Assembly (NCBI GenBank): GCA_029721435.1
Contig: CM056574.1
Span: forward strand, 6,050,001 to 6,114,000
DNA length: 64,000 nt
Source of the DNA: Gymnothorax reevesii
Lineage: Eukaryota > Chordata > Actinopteri > Anguilliformes > Muraenidae
Reading direction: 5' to 3'
Both the position numbers and the translations under genes were made by a program. Position 1 is the stretch's first letter; each line of letters begins with the position of its first letter. The notes under the pieces were generated by a model. That model was not told the origin of the DNA, did not search any database, and saw only the letters and a program-made list of their open reading frames with translations. Positions 23,520 through 34,870 of the stretch are shown piece by piece.

Positions 23520-23860
23520 CTCAGACCTGTGTAATCTATATACTGCATTCAGATCTGACTAATATTTGACCAACAATCAGACCTGCCTAATCTTCAACCC
23601 AGCATTCATCCTGACTGATCTATATACCACATTCAGACCTGGCCAATCAATAGCGAAAACCTGCCAAATCATTAAGGCTGGATTCATCCTGATTGATCTG
23701 TGGACCAGATTAAGACCTGAATAATCTATGGCCACAATTCAACCTGCCTAATCAACAGGCCTGAATTCATCATGACTGATCAATAGACCAGATTCAGACC
23801 TGCTTAATCATCAGCCCAGATTCAGGCCTAGATAATTTATAAACAAGATTTAGGCCGACC
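23520..23860. repeat. Degenerate ~28-bp tandem array
   Basis: About twelve diverged units of the form CATTCAGACCTGACTAATCT with spacer, with period about 28-32 bp. It directly adjoins the young 64-bp array. Confidence 0.75.
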
Positions 23861-23863
23861 AAG

Positions 23864-24439
23864 TCTGATTCTGAGGAGGGACACACACTCCAGCTCAACT
23901 CACAGAAACACAGAAGTGCAGGTAGGGTCTGATTCTGAGGAGGGACACACACTCCAGCTCGTCTCACAGAAACACAGAAGTGCAGGTAGGCTCTGATTCT
24001 GAGGAGGGACACACACTCCAGCTCGTCTCACAGAAACACAGAAGTGCAGGTAGGCTCTGATTCTGAGGAGGGACACACACTCCAGCTCGTCTCACAGAAA
24101 CACAGAAGTGCAGGTAGGCTCTGATTCTGAGGAGGGACACACACTCCAGCTCGTCTTACAGAAACACAGAAGTGCAGGTAGGCTCTGATTCTGAGGAGGG
24201 ACACACACTCCAGCTCGTCTCACAGAAACACAGAAGTGCAGGTAGGCTCTGATTCTGAGGAGGGACACACACTCCAGCTCGACTCACAGTAACACAGAAG
24301 TGCAGGTAGACTCTGATTCTGAGGAGGGACACACACTCCAGCTCGACTCACAGAAACACAGAAGTGCAGGTAGGCTCTGATTCTGAGGAGGGACACACAC
24401 TCCAGCTCGACACACAGAAACACAGAAGTGCAGGTAGGC
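23864..24439. repeat. 64-bp minisatellite, 9 near-identical units
   Basis: Units start at 23864, 23928, 23992, 24056, 24120, 24184, 24248, 24312 and 24376 (TCTGATTCTGAGGAGGGACA...). Differences are limited to a few positions (CTCGTCTC/CTCGACTC/CTCAACTC). A donor-like CAGGTAGG sits at the end of most units. Frames on the minus strand are period artefacts, since 64 is not a multiple of 3. Confidence 0.97.
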
Positions 24440-25133
24440 TCTGTGCTACTTCAAAGCCTGAAGCTGCGTGCGAGGACACAGATAGGTGAAACAGCGCAGT
24501 GCATTAAACCGACATCATCGCCGCGAGTCCCACCCTTCTGAGATCGACCCCCCGGTTTCCTCAGAGCCGTAAATTCGGACCCTGTAACAGGGAGAGCTGA
24601 GTGAGTGCCAGCGGAGAGGACAGGCGTTAAAATCGCTCCGTAAAAGCTGCAGGGCCCAGCCAATCGGCACGCATGCCTCGCTCGGGGATGCGGGAGGGAG
24701 GGTGTCGGTTTGGGTATGCCTCAGGGATTACAGGAAGCAGGAGGAAGCGAATCGGAAAAGCCAGGGCACCTACAGAGGCCAGGAAACAGGAAGCGGTCAA
24801 TCAGTCAGGACTGAAGCGGGATTACGCCTGTTTCCCCCTCCCCCCCTCTCTTCACCACCCCTTTACTCTCGCTCTGTCCGTCTCTATACTTCTGTCTGTA
24901 GATCTGCTGGCTCATGTGTGGTTCCCAGCTCTGATTCTCAGCAGTATTTCTATTAAACACAGCTGTGACTCATTATTTCACTGTTAACACCCACCTCCCC
25001 ACCCCCACGCTCACTATTTCAGCAGCGGGGAGATTCGGCTCGGGGGGGGGGGGGGAGCGAGAGAAAGTCATGTTTCCTTCCAGCCTGCAGACTTCAGTGT
25101 GAACATAAAGCATTGAAGTAGGAGCAGCGAGAC

Positions 25134-25194
<61 letters not shown>

Positions 25195-26349
25195 CCTGAG
25201 TAGTACGGTGCCACTGTAAAGTAACATTTTAAATCAGCTTTCAGGGGACACAGTGATTACTTTATTTCCAACAGCAGGAACAAAGCACCACACGGAAGCC
25301 AACACTCAATTCATACCCTAGAGGCCAAACACAGTACTACAGGAGAGCCAGTGACTATTTTACACCTGACAGGCCACACACAGTTCTGCAGGAGAGTGAG
25401 CGACTATTTCCACGAGCATGAAGTTAAATTGCCACACAGATACAGGGACCTGGAAAATTTTGATTTGCATTTTAAATATTGCTGCTTAATAAAAGCATAA
25501 CAGTAGTCATCTGCAGCCAGCAGCCAGCGGAACGCTTCAGATACGCGTTTATCTGTGAGACACCTGCTTTGAGCTGATAGCCATGAACAGACAGGACGAG
25601 CTGTACGCTGTACGCTGGCCAAAGCATTTACACCGTGTTCCTGCACGCACCTGTCACAGGGGAAATCACCAGCGTGGGAAGTTAGGGAGTGTGTTTGTGC
25701 ACATTATGAGCATGTATAGTGTGTGAGTGTGTGTTTCATAACTGCAGACAGGAGGTCTTGAGTTTCGGAGTGTAATACAACCACAGTTGCGCGCGTACAT
25801 GTATTTGTGTGTATGTGAGCGCGATTGTGTGTATCTCTGTGCGCATGTGTGTGAGTGTGTGTATGCATGAGCCATGGCTGGAGTCAGTGAGTTTCTGAGT
25901 GTGATACAACCACTGACCAAGTGCGTACATATGTTTGTGGGTTAATGCGTGTTCGCTAGTGTGCATGTGTGTGCAAGTGAGTGTTTGTGTGCGTGCATGT
26001 GTAACAGATTGTGTCGATAAATGCTGTCAGATTATAAACTCAATAACAATGTCCTGCGCAGTCATCCTCAGACACTGAGCCCCTCACTTGTGTGGCTGTT
26101 GGGTCGTGAGCACTTCAGATCCTCGTCCTGATTGGCTATAAATATACAGCCTTAACATGAACACACACAGGCACCATTCACTCTGACAGAGAGCACCGGG
26201 GGTCGAAAAGCAGTCACATGTGATCTGTAGGTAGTTGCTGTTGACATGTCTATTGTAATCACTCCCATGCTCTAGCTGACTGAGCCAATATTTACCATCT
26301 ACTACATGCCTAACATTAATAGCTACAAAATGGTACATATTTTGCATTA
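24440..26349. other. Intergenic with CA/GT microsatellites
   Basis: No gene found. (CA)n lies at 25138-25190, a G-run at ~25039-25056, and a loose TGTGTG/GAGTGT region at 25690-26000. Confidence 0.6.
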
Positions 26350-26457
26350 TATTTCAGCCAATGACGGTAGCCATGCACTTACACACCGTAATTTGCTCTG
26401 GACGAGAGTCCCTGCCAAATAACTGTAATGTAATGTAATGCAGTGTAATGTAATATA
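26350..26457 (+). mobile_element. Non-autonomous fish retroelement 3' tail
   Basis: TTTGCTCTGGACGAGAGTCC and CTGCCAAATAACTGTAATGT end in (TAATG)n. This is the typical terminal part of a very abundant fish retroelement family. The opposite-strand copy is at 21436-21560. Confidence 0.65.
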
Positions 26458-27807
26458 AGAGCTGATTTAACACTGAATGTTTCGGGCAGTTGGCTCAGTG
26501 CGGCGGTAATGGCGGTGGGAGGGTGGGGGGGTCCTCTGCGGGTGGCTTGGCTTAGCGCTTATCTGGCAGTTTCCCCCGGAGCGGATGCAGCGGTTTCTCG
26601 CCCAGGCAGTGCTCTCAATCGCCCATTGTGGGGTACCCTTCATGTGGACCCCGGGCCGCTGGCACTGGGGCGTGATTTATGACTGGAGGGTTTCCCTGGA
26701 GGAGGAGCAGGGGGTCGGGGGAAACTGTATCTGTGTGGCTCTCCGTGCGGCTCTAGGGTGGGGGGGGGGGGGGGCGTTTTATAATCCCTAAATATGGCCG
26801 TGTCACTGAGGGCACCCCCAAACTCTGAAAACACTGCTTCCGATTCCCGGAGCTTCACCGATTTTCCCCCAGCATGCCTGTCCGTCAATCTGGACTACCG
26901 CCAAAATGCCCTGACTACCGCAATATGCCCCATTAACCGCCGAACAGTTCAACGAAAGAAAATGGCTGCCTCCTTTACCAGCAAACAACTTGATAAAAAG
27001 TTGAATACCTCTAAAATGCTGTCATTACTGCCCAACAATTTGATGAACTGGACCGCCCCAACCACCACAAGGCACCCTCATTAATGCCAAACAAGGCAAC
27101 AGACAACAAAAGCACCGAATCACCGAGGAAGGTTCCCAACACGGACTACAGCCAGCCTCCTGGGTCATAAGAGATACTCGCAATATGGCTGAACTCTGAG
27201 AACATGTCCGCCCTGCTTTTAGAGAACATTATTTATTACTGTAGGCTTACTTCCCATCAGCGAGTCTTCTTATCACCATCGTTTTCGGGTTCTTATTAAC
27301 CACATACTTCTGCCATTTTGGGGTTCGGGTCTCACGGTTCTTCCCTCCTATCATTGGTGAAGCGGATCTGGAACAGTTATCTGTAGAAAGTGCTTAATGA
27401 ATAAAGTTGATTAGATCTGACAGTGCGGAATACTGTCGGCAGTCTGGTTCTGGTGTTGCTCTCAGACTAAGTCCATGAATCAGGAGTTTGAAGCCAACCA
27501 CCTCAACATGACTGATAAACTCTTCATAGCGTGTCGCAGCTCTGGGCCCCCAGACCTCCCTCAACCCGCCGCAAGCAGGAGGATGTCCCTGATGGCCTAT
27601 CCATGCTTAGCGGCTCAGACACTGCCATTGACCCTGCTGCGCCCCTTCACCTTTGACCCCTGACCTCACCACGATGCCAAGAGAGAAACTGGGTCGCTCA
27701 CTAATCAGACTCGGAGATGGTAAAGCCTTAGAAAACAGGCCTGGTTTTATCATCCCCTCATAGCATCTGTGTCCCTCTGTGAGAGTGGAGCGACTCACCT
27801 GGGCATT

Positions 27808-27843
<36 letters not shown>

Positions 27844-29929
27844 CTGTTTTGGTGTCCTTCAGGATTTTGGGCCCCAGTCTCTACCGGCACGTCCCAAGAC
27901 CGAATCAAAGAAGTTATCCTTTGATATGCTAATATACGAGGCGCCGCGACAGACTCAAGACCTCACTGATGGTGAGACACGGTAAAACATAATTTCGTAC
28001 GACACTGACAGAAAGGTCAAAGGACAGTCATCATCCATAATGCCTTCCTCCTTGAATAAACAAATAATTCCAAGAATATATATAGACACAATGCACACCG
28101 TCAAAGCATAAACTACCACAAAATGGTGTCGGTCCACGTCAGTGTACGTCATGCAAAAACTTCAAGCGGCTTCTCTCTCTCTCTTGAGAAAGGGCCGCCG
28201 AGTGTTTGAAGTGTGTTTTCTCACCAGGAAAGACTTTCCCAATTTCTTCTCCCCACGAGCAGTCTGGCGAACTTTAATGGAGGCTGAAGTTTCATTACGG
28301 TTTCATTGTTGTGGTGCTGGGCCGCAGGGACCAGAGGAGGCGAGACAGGGCTGCAGTCGGGCTGGTATTGAGTTGTTTTCATTTTCAAGCTCCTCTCTTA
28401 TAGAGCCCGATATTGCGAGAGGGATAATAGCTGCCCATAAAGAAGAATGAATAGTGCGGGCCTGTTAGCTTCTTTAGCTGTGCGTAAAACTTAAACAACA
28501 GTTTCTCCCACATCTGAGGTTCGCTTGTTGAGCGTGAGAATCGTTTGAGATGACTCGCCACACCTTTGTCCAGATCAGGAATACGCCGGAAAGGATTTTG
28601 CAAACAACAACAAAGGAACTAAAGTTTTACTGTCTGATTCACTGAAAGGTCAACTAGCAAATTCAGAAGCTTTGAATGCTTTGAAAACCAGTAACATGAT
28701 CAAAGGCTGGCCTTGGTGATAGCTTTCCACCAATCATTGGTCGCCTTATTAGTTTAGTGTACGCTAAAAAGTCTTAGTCTGACTAAAATGAGCAACCAAG
28801 TCGAACCGAGACAATAGGTTGGCTTCAGGTCTTACACCTACAACTTATATCATAATGCAGGGTTTCAAAGAGAAATCTTCGCAGTCCGCGTGTCTGTTTT
28901 AGAAAGGTTCTGAGTTATACTTGGTCAAGCTGTCCAGCTAAATCCAGAAACCTGCTTCCTGTCACACTTTCGTGGATTCAGTAAACATTCTTCCTGAACC
29001 CTGCACTTATTTATTTACAACTCACAGTACCCACCAGCATGAACTGCCCAAAATGTGTGTGGAGTTTATCATTACATTGAGGTACAAACTGTTTTTGGAA
29101 AACTCCAACATTAAACGGTAGCAATGGTCGCACTTGGAAGTCAAAACAGTTTCATTTGGAATCATAACTGTGTAGATTCAGGGAACGCATCAATCAAATC
29201 TACATTGACATCACGGGAAAAAGAAAGCAACTCTCTCAAAGTGGCGATCAACAGCGGAGCCGTCGCACATGGTATTTGCATACGCTGAATACTAGCAATC
29301 ATGTGGACAAGGCAAACCCTGGGCTGCAGCAGCATTACTGTAATTAAAAATAGTTTTATTTACCTCCCCTGCCGACTCTTTGTTCGCGGAGATGAATTAG
29401 TAGCCCCATGCAATCGACGAGAGAGCCCAGTCGCTAATGGAACGGGGGCCCCGAAACGGGCTGTGTCACTCATTTGCTTCGCGCGAAAACAAGGCCGCTG
29501 ATTCTCTGGCAATCGGTGAAAAGAATCGGCTTTCGACAGCGACAGGAGGACTGGCAGATTATAATCAAAATCGCCCGCATCCAAGGCGTTTGCCAAATAT
29601 TTAATATAAAGAGCGTTTTGTCAGACCGTCACCCGAAGGGTGGTGGTTAGAAATGGACTTGGTGGGGTGAGATTCAGCAGACAATCTGCTAAAAAAGATT
29701 TAGTCTCGTTCTTGGACTTCAAATAACGAATAAATAATTTGGAATCATTTTCTCTCAAATCGAAACTGTTGTCTCAATAATTAAATAATAATGAAACTTA
29801 TTCACCACAAAGGCAATGTTTTTGTTGTATTTATTTCTTATTTACCCAATATCCTTGCTCCATAATGATTGAAATGAAGTTTTTTTGGCATTAATATGCC
29901 TAAAACCTATATATATATATATATATAAA
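26458..29929. other. Intergenic; two enhancer-like unique stretches
   Basis: No exon supported. G-run at 26760-26774, (GT)n at ~27811-27842, (AT)n at 29909-29927. Positions 28225-28470 and 29320-29610 are unique, rather GC-balanced stretches with clustered developmental transcription-factor motifs. Confidence 0.5.
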
Positions 29930-30193
29930 CACTGCAAAAAAAGAAACAAGTTTCACTTCCTTTTTTAGCCTTGTAATAAGACTCCAAATCTCCAAAAGAG
30001 AATATTACTTCAGTAAATATTTACTTGAAAAGTGAAATTGTTTTAGCCCTCTGGTGACTTATGAAATGGACCAAACAGTATCTTCTCATTTGCCATTTTG
30101 TCTCATTTAGCAAAAAACAGTAGAAATAAGATTAAATTCCAAATTTGAGCAGAAGCTCTTGTAAAGATTGACTGGTCTTATTTTTTAGCATTG
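29930..30193. mobile_element. MITE-like element with CACTGC..AAAAA ends
   Basis: The left end CACTGCAAAAAAAGAAACAAG (29930 on) is an imperfect inverted match to the right end CTTATTTTTTAGCATTG (to 30193). The interior is AT-rich with 'acttgaaaagtgaaattgt'. It resembles a common fish family whose ends read CACTGCAAAAA...TTTTTGCAGTG. It is decayed. Confidence 0.45.
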
Positions 30194-31242
30194 CACCAGG
30201 GAGATGAGCTTGTTCAACCAGGACGGCCTGTAGGCTGGAGAGTTATAGAAACTAATAAAGTCCGGGATTCTGTTTCCAGATAATGTTCCCTGTTTACGGT
30301 GACCTGCCGTCGGCCTTAATCTTGGGAAGTAGATCTTGCTGTCTGGGTGTGACCGGCGAACGCTGCCCAGAGAACGCAACAAGTGAGCAGTGAAAGGGCC
30401 ACATTCCTGAGGCCAATACAAGCTGATTTATACACAAAACTAATGTGCATCTAATGAGATTTTTGGGCAGGGGGATATATGAACCATGCGCAAGTGACAC
30501 AGCAATATTTAAAGGGGCCAACACTGCAGTAAATTATAGTGATAGTGATAGTAATAGAGGCCTGATAAAGAAATGCATTGGTCAGGAATCTCAGGCTTAG
30601 GTCTTTAAGGGAGTGGGGGGTCCTCTGAGCTGCTTTCAGGACACTGTGATGCCGCAGCACTATGATTTCATGACACTGTAATGTCACAACATCATGATTC
30701 CAGGACACTGTTATGTTACCACACTGTGATGTCATGTTCGTCCCCCCCTCGCTGCTTGATGCATCTAATGGCCACACAGATGGGATCTGAGGGGGTAGAT
30801 CCCCCCCATGGGACTGTGATATAATACCATAGAGTAAGAGCCCTGTGCTTCTTCCACATGGTGCAAAAATCTGTTTTTAGAAATTCAGAACCTAAGGTGT
30901 ATTTTTTCATGGTGAAAGTTTGTCTTTTTCTCTAAAATGCAATCAGCACCGACACAGAAAAAGGCGATTTACTCAAAATGACTCAAATGGATAAATTACG
31001 TTTAGGTCACAAACTCTTCAGTTCTACAAAGGAAAGGGAGCTCAGTGAAGAAAACGAGGGTGCGTTGAGGCGTAAGAAGAAGTCTCTAGTTGTCGTGTAG
31101 CAGCTTAAAACGCAGTGAGACTTTCAGCATGAAATAGAAACAAAAAACTTGAGATGGAGGAAAAAAGATGGTTTCATCACAGATAGTAAATCATGTGTCT
31201 CAGGCTGCTGGTTTTGCAGCATAAGCACCATGTGTGAGCGGA
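30194..31242. other. Intergenic with a short 32-bp repeat
   Basis: No gene found; the only structure is the three-unit array at 30639-30734. Confidence 0.6.
30639..30734. repeat. 32-bp tandem repeat, 3 units
   Basis: Units at 30639, 30671 and 30703 share GACACTGT.ATG and end in TGATTYCA or TGATGTCA. Confidence 0.8.
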
Positions 31243-32184
31243 CTGTACGCCGCTGGTCTGTACGCCTCTGGTCTGTATACCGCTGGTCTGTACACCACAG
31301 GACTGTACGCCGCTGGTCTGTACACCGCTGGTCTGTACGCCGCTGGTCTGTATGCCGCTGGTCTGTACGCCGCTGGACTGTACACCGCTGGACTGTATGC
31401 CGCTGGTCTGTACGCCTTTGGACTGTACGCCGCTGGTCTGTACACCGCTGGTCTGTACGCCGCTGGACTGTACGCCGCTGGTCTGTATGCCGCTGGTCTG
31501 TACGCCCCTGGACTGTACACCGCTGGACTGTATGCCGCTGGTCTGTACGCCTCTGGACTGTACATCGCTGGTCTGTACACCGCTGGTCTGTACGCCGCTG
31601 GACTGTACGCCGCTGGTCTGTACACCGCTGGTCTGTACGCCGCTGGACTGTACACCGCTGGACTGTATGCCGCTGGTCTGTACGCCTCTGGACTGTACAC
31701 CGCTGGTCTGTACGCCGCTGGACTGTACACTGCTGGACTGTACACCGCTGGACTGTATGCCACTGGTCTGTACGCCGCTGGTCTGTACACCGCTGGTCTG
31801 TACGCCGCTGGACTGTACACCGCTGGACTGTATGCCGCTGGTCTGTACGCCTCTGGACTGTACATCGCTGGTCTGTACGCCGCTGGACTGTACACTGCTG
31901 GTCTGTACGCCGCTGGACTGTACACCGCTGGACTGTACGCCACTGGTCTGTACGCCGCTGGTCTGTACGCCTCTGGACTGTACACCACTGGGCTGTACGC
32001 TGCTGGACTGTACGCTGGTCTGTACGCTGCTGGTCTGTACACCGCTGGACTGTACACTGCTGGACTGTACGCCGCTGGTCTGTACGCTGCTTGACTGTGC
32101 GCCGCTGGTCTGTACGCCTCTGGCCTGTACGCCGCTGGTCTGTACACCTCTGGTCTGTACGCCGCTGGTCTGTATGCCGCTGGA
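31243..32184. repeat. 15-bp minisatellite, 63 units
   Basis: Consensus CTGTACRCCGCTGGW. 63 units fill 942 bp; all are 15 bp except one of 12 bp near 32010-32030. Marker variants (CTGTATGCCGCTGGT followed by CTGTACGCCYCTGGA) recur at 31393, 31528, 31663 and 31828, that is every 135, 135 and 165 bp, so the array also has a nine-unit higher-order period. Because 15 is a multiple of three and the unit has no stop, several frames on both strands stay open for 285-418 codons (AGLYA, WSVRR, SSGVQT types). None has a plausible gene structure around it. Confidence 0.95.
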
Positions 32185-34570
32185 CTGTGTGGCCTTTATT
32201 TTTGCGTAACCCTGGCGTTTGCGGGGCTCTGGGTCAGGATGGGGGGGTGGGGTGATAATGGTTGGTGGGGGTGTGGGGTAGGGAGAGGATGGGGGTCCCG
32301 GGCAGTGGGCGATCTGGCCCGTAACTCCAGCGATCTGGCAGCTTTGAGCAGCCATAGGACAGCCAGAGGATGGGTCACTCGCTGTGCCGGGCTCTGTGCC
32401 CGTAACGCTGAATGACGACTGAGTGAAAAACACTTATCTCAGCCTGGCACAGCCTCAGACTCAGAGCACCAGGGAGAGAATCACCCTCACTGTGCTGTCA
32501 ATTAACATTTTGGATCTGCCCTTACCCCAGCCACAAACCCCGCCCCCAATCCCTCATGATGTCATGCAGTGCGCTGTTGCACCAAACGTGGGCTTTCGGG
32601 TAGCAGTGGCAGACTGTTGGCCACCTTCTTGAATATGGAGCGAAGTCAAAATTATCGCCTTAAGTCGAGTTATTGGCGAGATTTCGCCAACAGACAAGAT
32701 CCCAGTCTCAGTTGAAATGGGGGGGGAGGGAGGGAGGGGGAGGGGTAGTTCATTGCAGTCAATTTTTCACCCCCCCAAAGAGAAAATACTAAAAGCTAGT
32801 CATAAGAACCAGATCTGTATATCTTTACAGTTTCTATTCATCTCACACCACAGATATGAAAACTGTTTGGACGCAGAGACGGGTCTTTATAGTGAAACAT
32901 CTCCTTGGGCCTTGCTGTGTGTGTGTGTGTTTGTAGGATGCGCCACCAGATTGTGCCAATCAGTTTAGCACAGAGTGTGTTATCGAAGAGCGTGCGTGAT
33001 AACAGAGGGAGGGTGCATTGTGCCAAGCAGCAGTCCCCAGTAATTGCCTCTCTCTTCCAGCGGAAGGGAGTTAGCCATTAGCCGTTAGCCTTTGTTACAT
33101 CTGCCCCCGTTCCGCTCTACCCCTCCCCTCCCCCGCTGGCGACGCCGAAGGACGGGAGCCCAAACAACCCCCCCGACATGTTTTATCTGGAGTTAGACTT
33201 GAATACAGCGCAGGTGTGTCTCTGAGGTGAGTCTCCTGTTCAGAGCCACAGATTAGCAGCATCGCCGTCTACGATAGGGTTCGAGGAATGATCCACTCTC
33301 ACAAACTTTCAAGGTTGCCATTAATGAGAGGAAGCGGTGGAGGGGCAGGTTTTTAAGTCAGAAAACAATAATAATAATAATTGTTCCTGATATTGATCAT
33401 AAAGGATATCCCCAGAAAATTTTGCAGATATGTGATAATGATAATGTTGTGTTAATAAAAATATATGACAAAGAAGAAGAATCAGTTTGAAGAGGCGGAA
33501 CACGATGAGGGAAGCGTTGGTGCCAGTGCTGGTGTCAAATATCGATAGAAAACTCCGGAAGGTGTCTGAAGCTCAGTTCTTTTTTCAAAGGCATCGGGAG
33601 CCTAATGATGCAGTTAACGCCTCTCCGCTGGAGTTAGCGGTAATCCCTCCGGTGTGTGAACAGAGAGCGAGAGAGAGATACAGGGAAGTAAAGAAAGATA
33701 GGAGAGAGGGAGGGAGAGAGATGGAAAGACAGAGGAGAGAGGGACAGAGTGAGAGAGGGAGAGAGAGAGGGACAAAGAGAGAGAGAGAGAGGGAGGGAGA
33801 GAGAGATAGAGGGAGGGAGAAAGAGCTCAGGCAGCAGGGCAGCACTTTCCTCTCCTTCCACTCAATCATCTTTCACATCTGTCCTTCCTTTCCTTGCTCT
33901 AAGCTCCTCCAATTAGGAATTCAAGGAAAGAAATTGAAAACGAGATAATCAAGGGAACGAGAGTCGATGAAATGGACACCACTGCGCTTTCAAACAGGTG
34001 ATGTCAGTCACAAGCGTGACAGGTGCATGTCACGAGGCGGGTGATTTAAGTACGAATAGTAGAGGGGTATTTACCACCTCATAGCTAAATAGTACTTTTT
34101 AGGAAGTGAATTGAAATAAAAGGAATCTCTCTGCATCAGTGCTTGTTTTTGGACAGTGAAAAAGCTCTGAGGGGTTGTCTGCAGCCCGAATGCAGGCGTA
34201 GACGCGCTCTGCCCACATAAAGACACCTTTTATTTCCTCTTTACGGCAGAAGGAAATCCTCTCTCTGCGGCTCAAAGGGCTGCTAATGTTCGCCCGACGC
34301 TCTCTGGACGAGATTCTGGCCCTCTGAACGGCTGGTCGCTCTCGTCCGGCGCCAAACCCAAGTGAAAAAGCGAAAGAGAGAAAAGAGAGGGGTAGAGAAC
34401 GCAGAGACAGTTGGGAGAGGATGAAACTGGAGGATGAGAGGGAGGAGGGACCGTGGACAGGAGGTGGGGAAGGACATTGAATAAACCGTCGTTATTGGCG
34501 GCTGCACGAGCGCCGTGTTCTGATCCTCCGCCCTCGTCTCCCCCTCTGTGGGCAGTTTGATTTGATCCAT
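32185..34570. other. Intergenic with GA tract
   Basis: No gene supported. A purine tract, (GA)n with GGGA, lies at 33664-33826. Positions 33050-33330 are unique. Confidence 0.55.
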
Positions 34571-34870
34571 CCATCCAGGATCTTACTGCTTGGGCCTGGT
34601 CAGTGTTGCCATGGTAACAAGGCAAGAGGAGTCACGCAGTTCTCTCTCACCCCAGAGACTTTCCACCAACTCATGTTGGGGAATCCCAAGGTGAGCCCAG
34701 GCCTGCTGGGAAATGTAGTCCCTCCAGTGTGTCCTGAGTTTGCCCTGGATGGATGTTGTACTTGTGACCTCCCCAGAGGAATGGTTTCCTTAGCAAAGGC
34801 CCAAATCTCCTCACCTGAGGCTCTCTGCAGAGGAGCAGAGCCGAGGAGATGACTGACCGAGGCCCTCACC
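34571..34870 (-). mobile_element. Decayed 3' end of an RTE/Rex3-type LINE
   Basis: Plus-strand sequence starts with TCCATCCATCC (reverse of the GATGG tail). At 34697-34739 it aligns with 54780-54822 of the young Rex3 copy: CCCAGGCC.GC..G, then TAGTCCCTCCAG.GTGTCCTG. Further matches continue to ~34860 (GAGGAGCAGAGCC...). It lacks an open frame and is clearly older. Confidence 0.7.

Noticed and set aside
23864..24439. CRISPR-like array
   Set aside because: The units are contiguous 64-bp repeats without unique spacers, in a eukaryotic context.
31149..32433. Long frames on both strands over the 15-bp array as genes
   Set aside because: Several frames stay open at once because of the unit length, and the flanks show no start context, splice structure or homology.
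33487..33948. Arg/Glu-rich frame
   Set aside because: It is a (GA)n tract translation; the same applies to 35585-36025 and 47050-47735.
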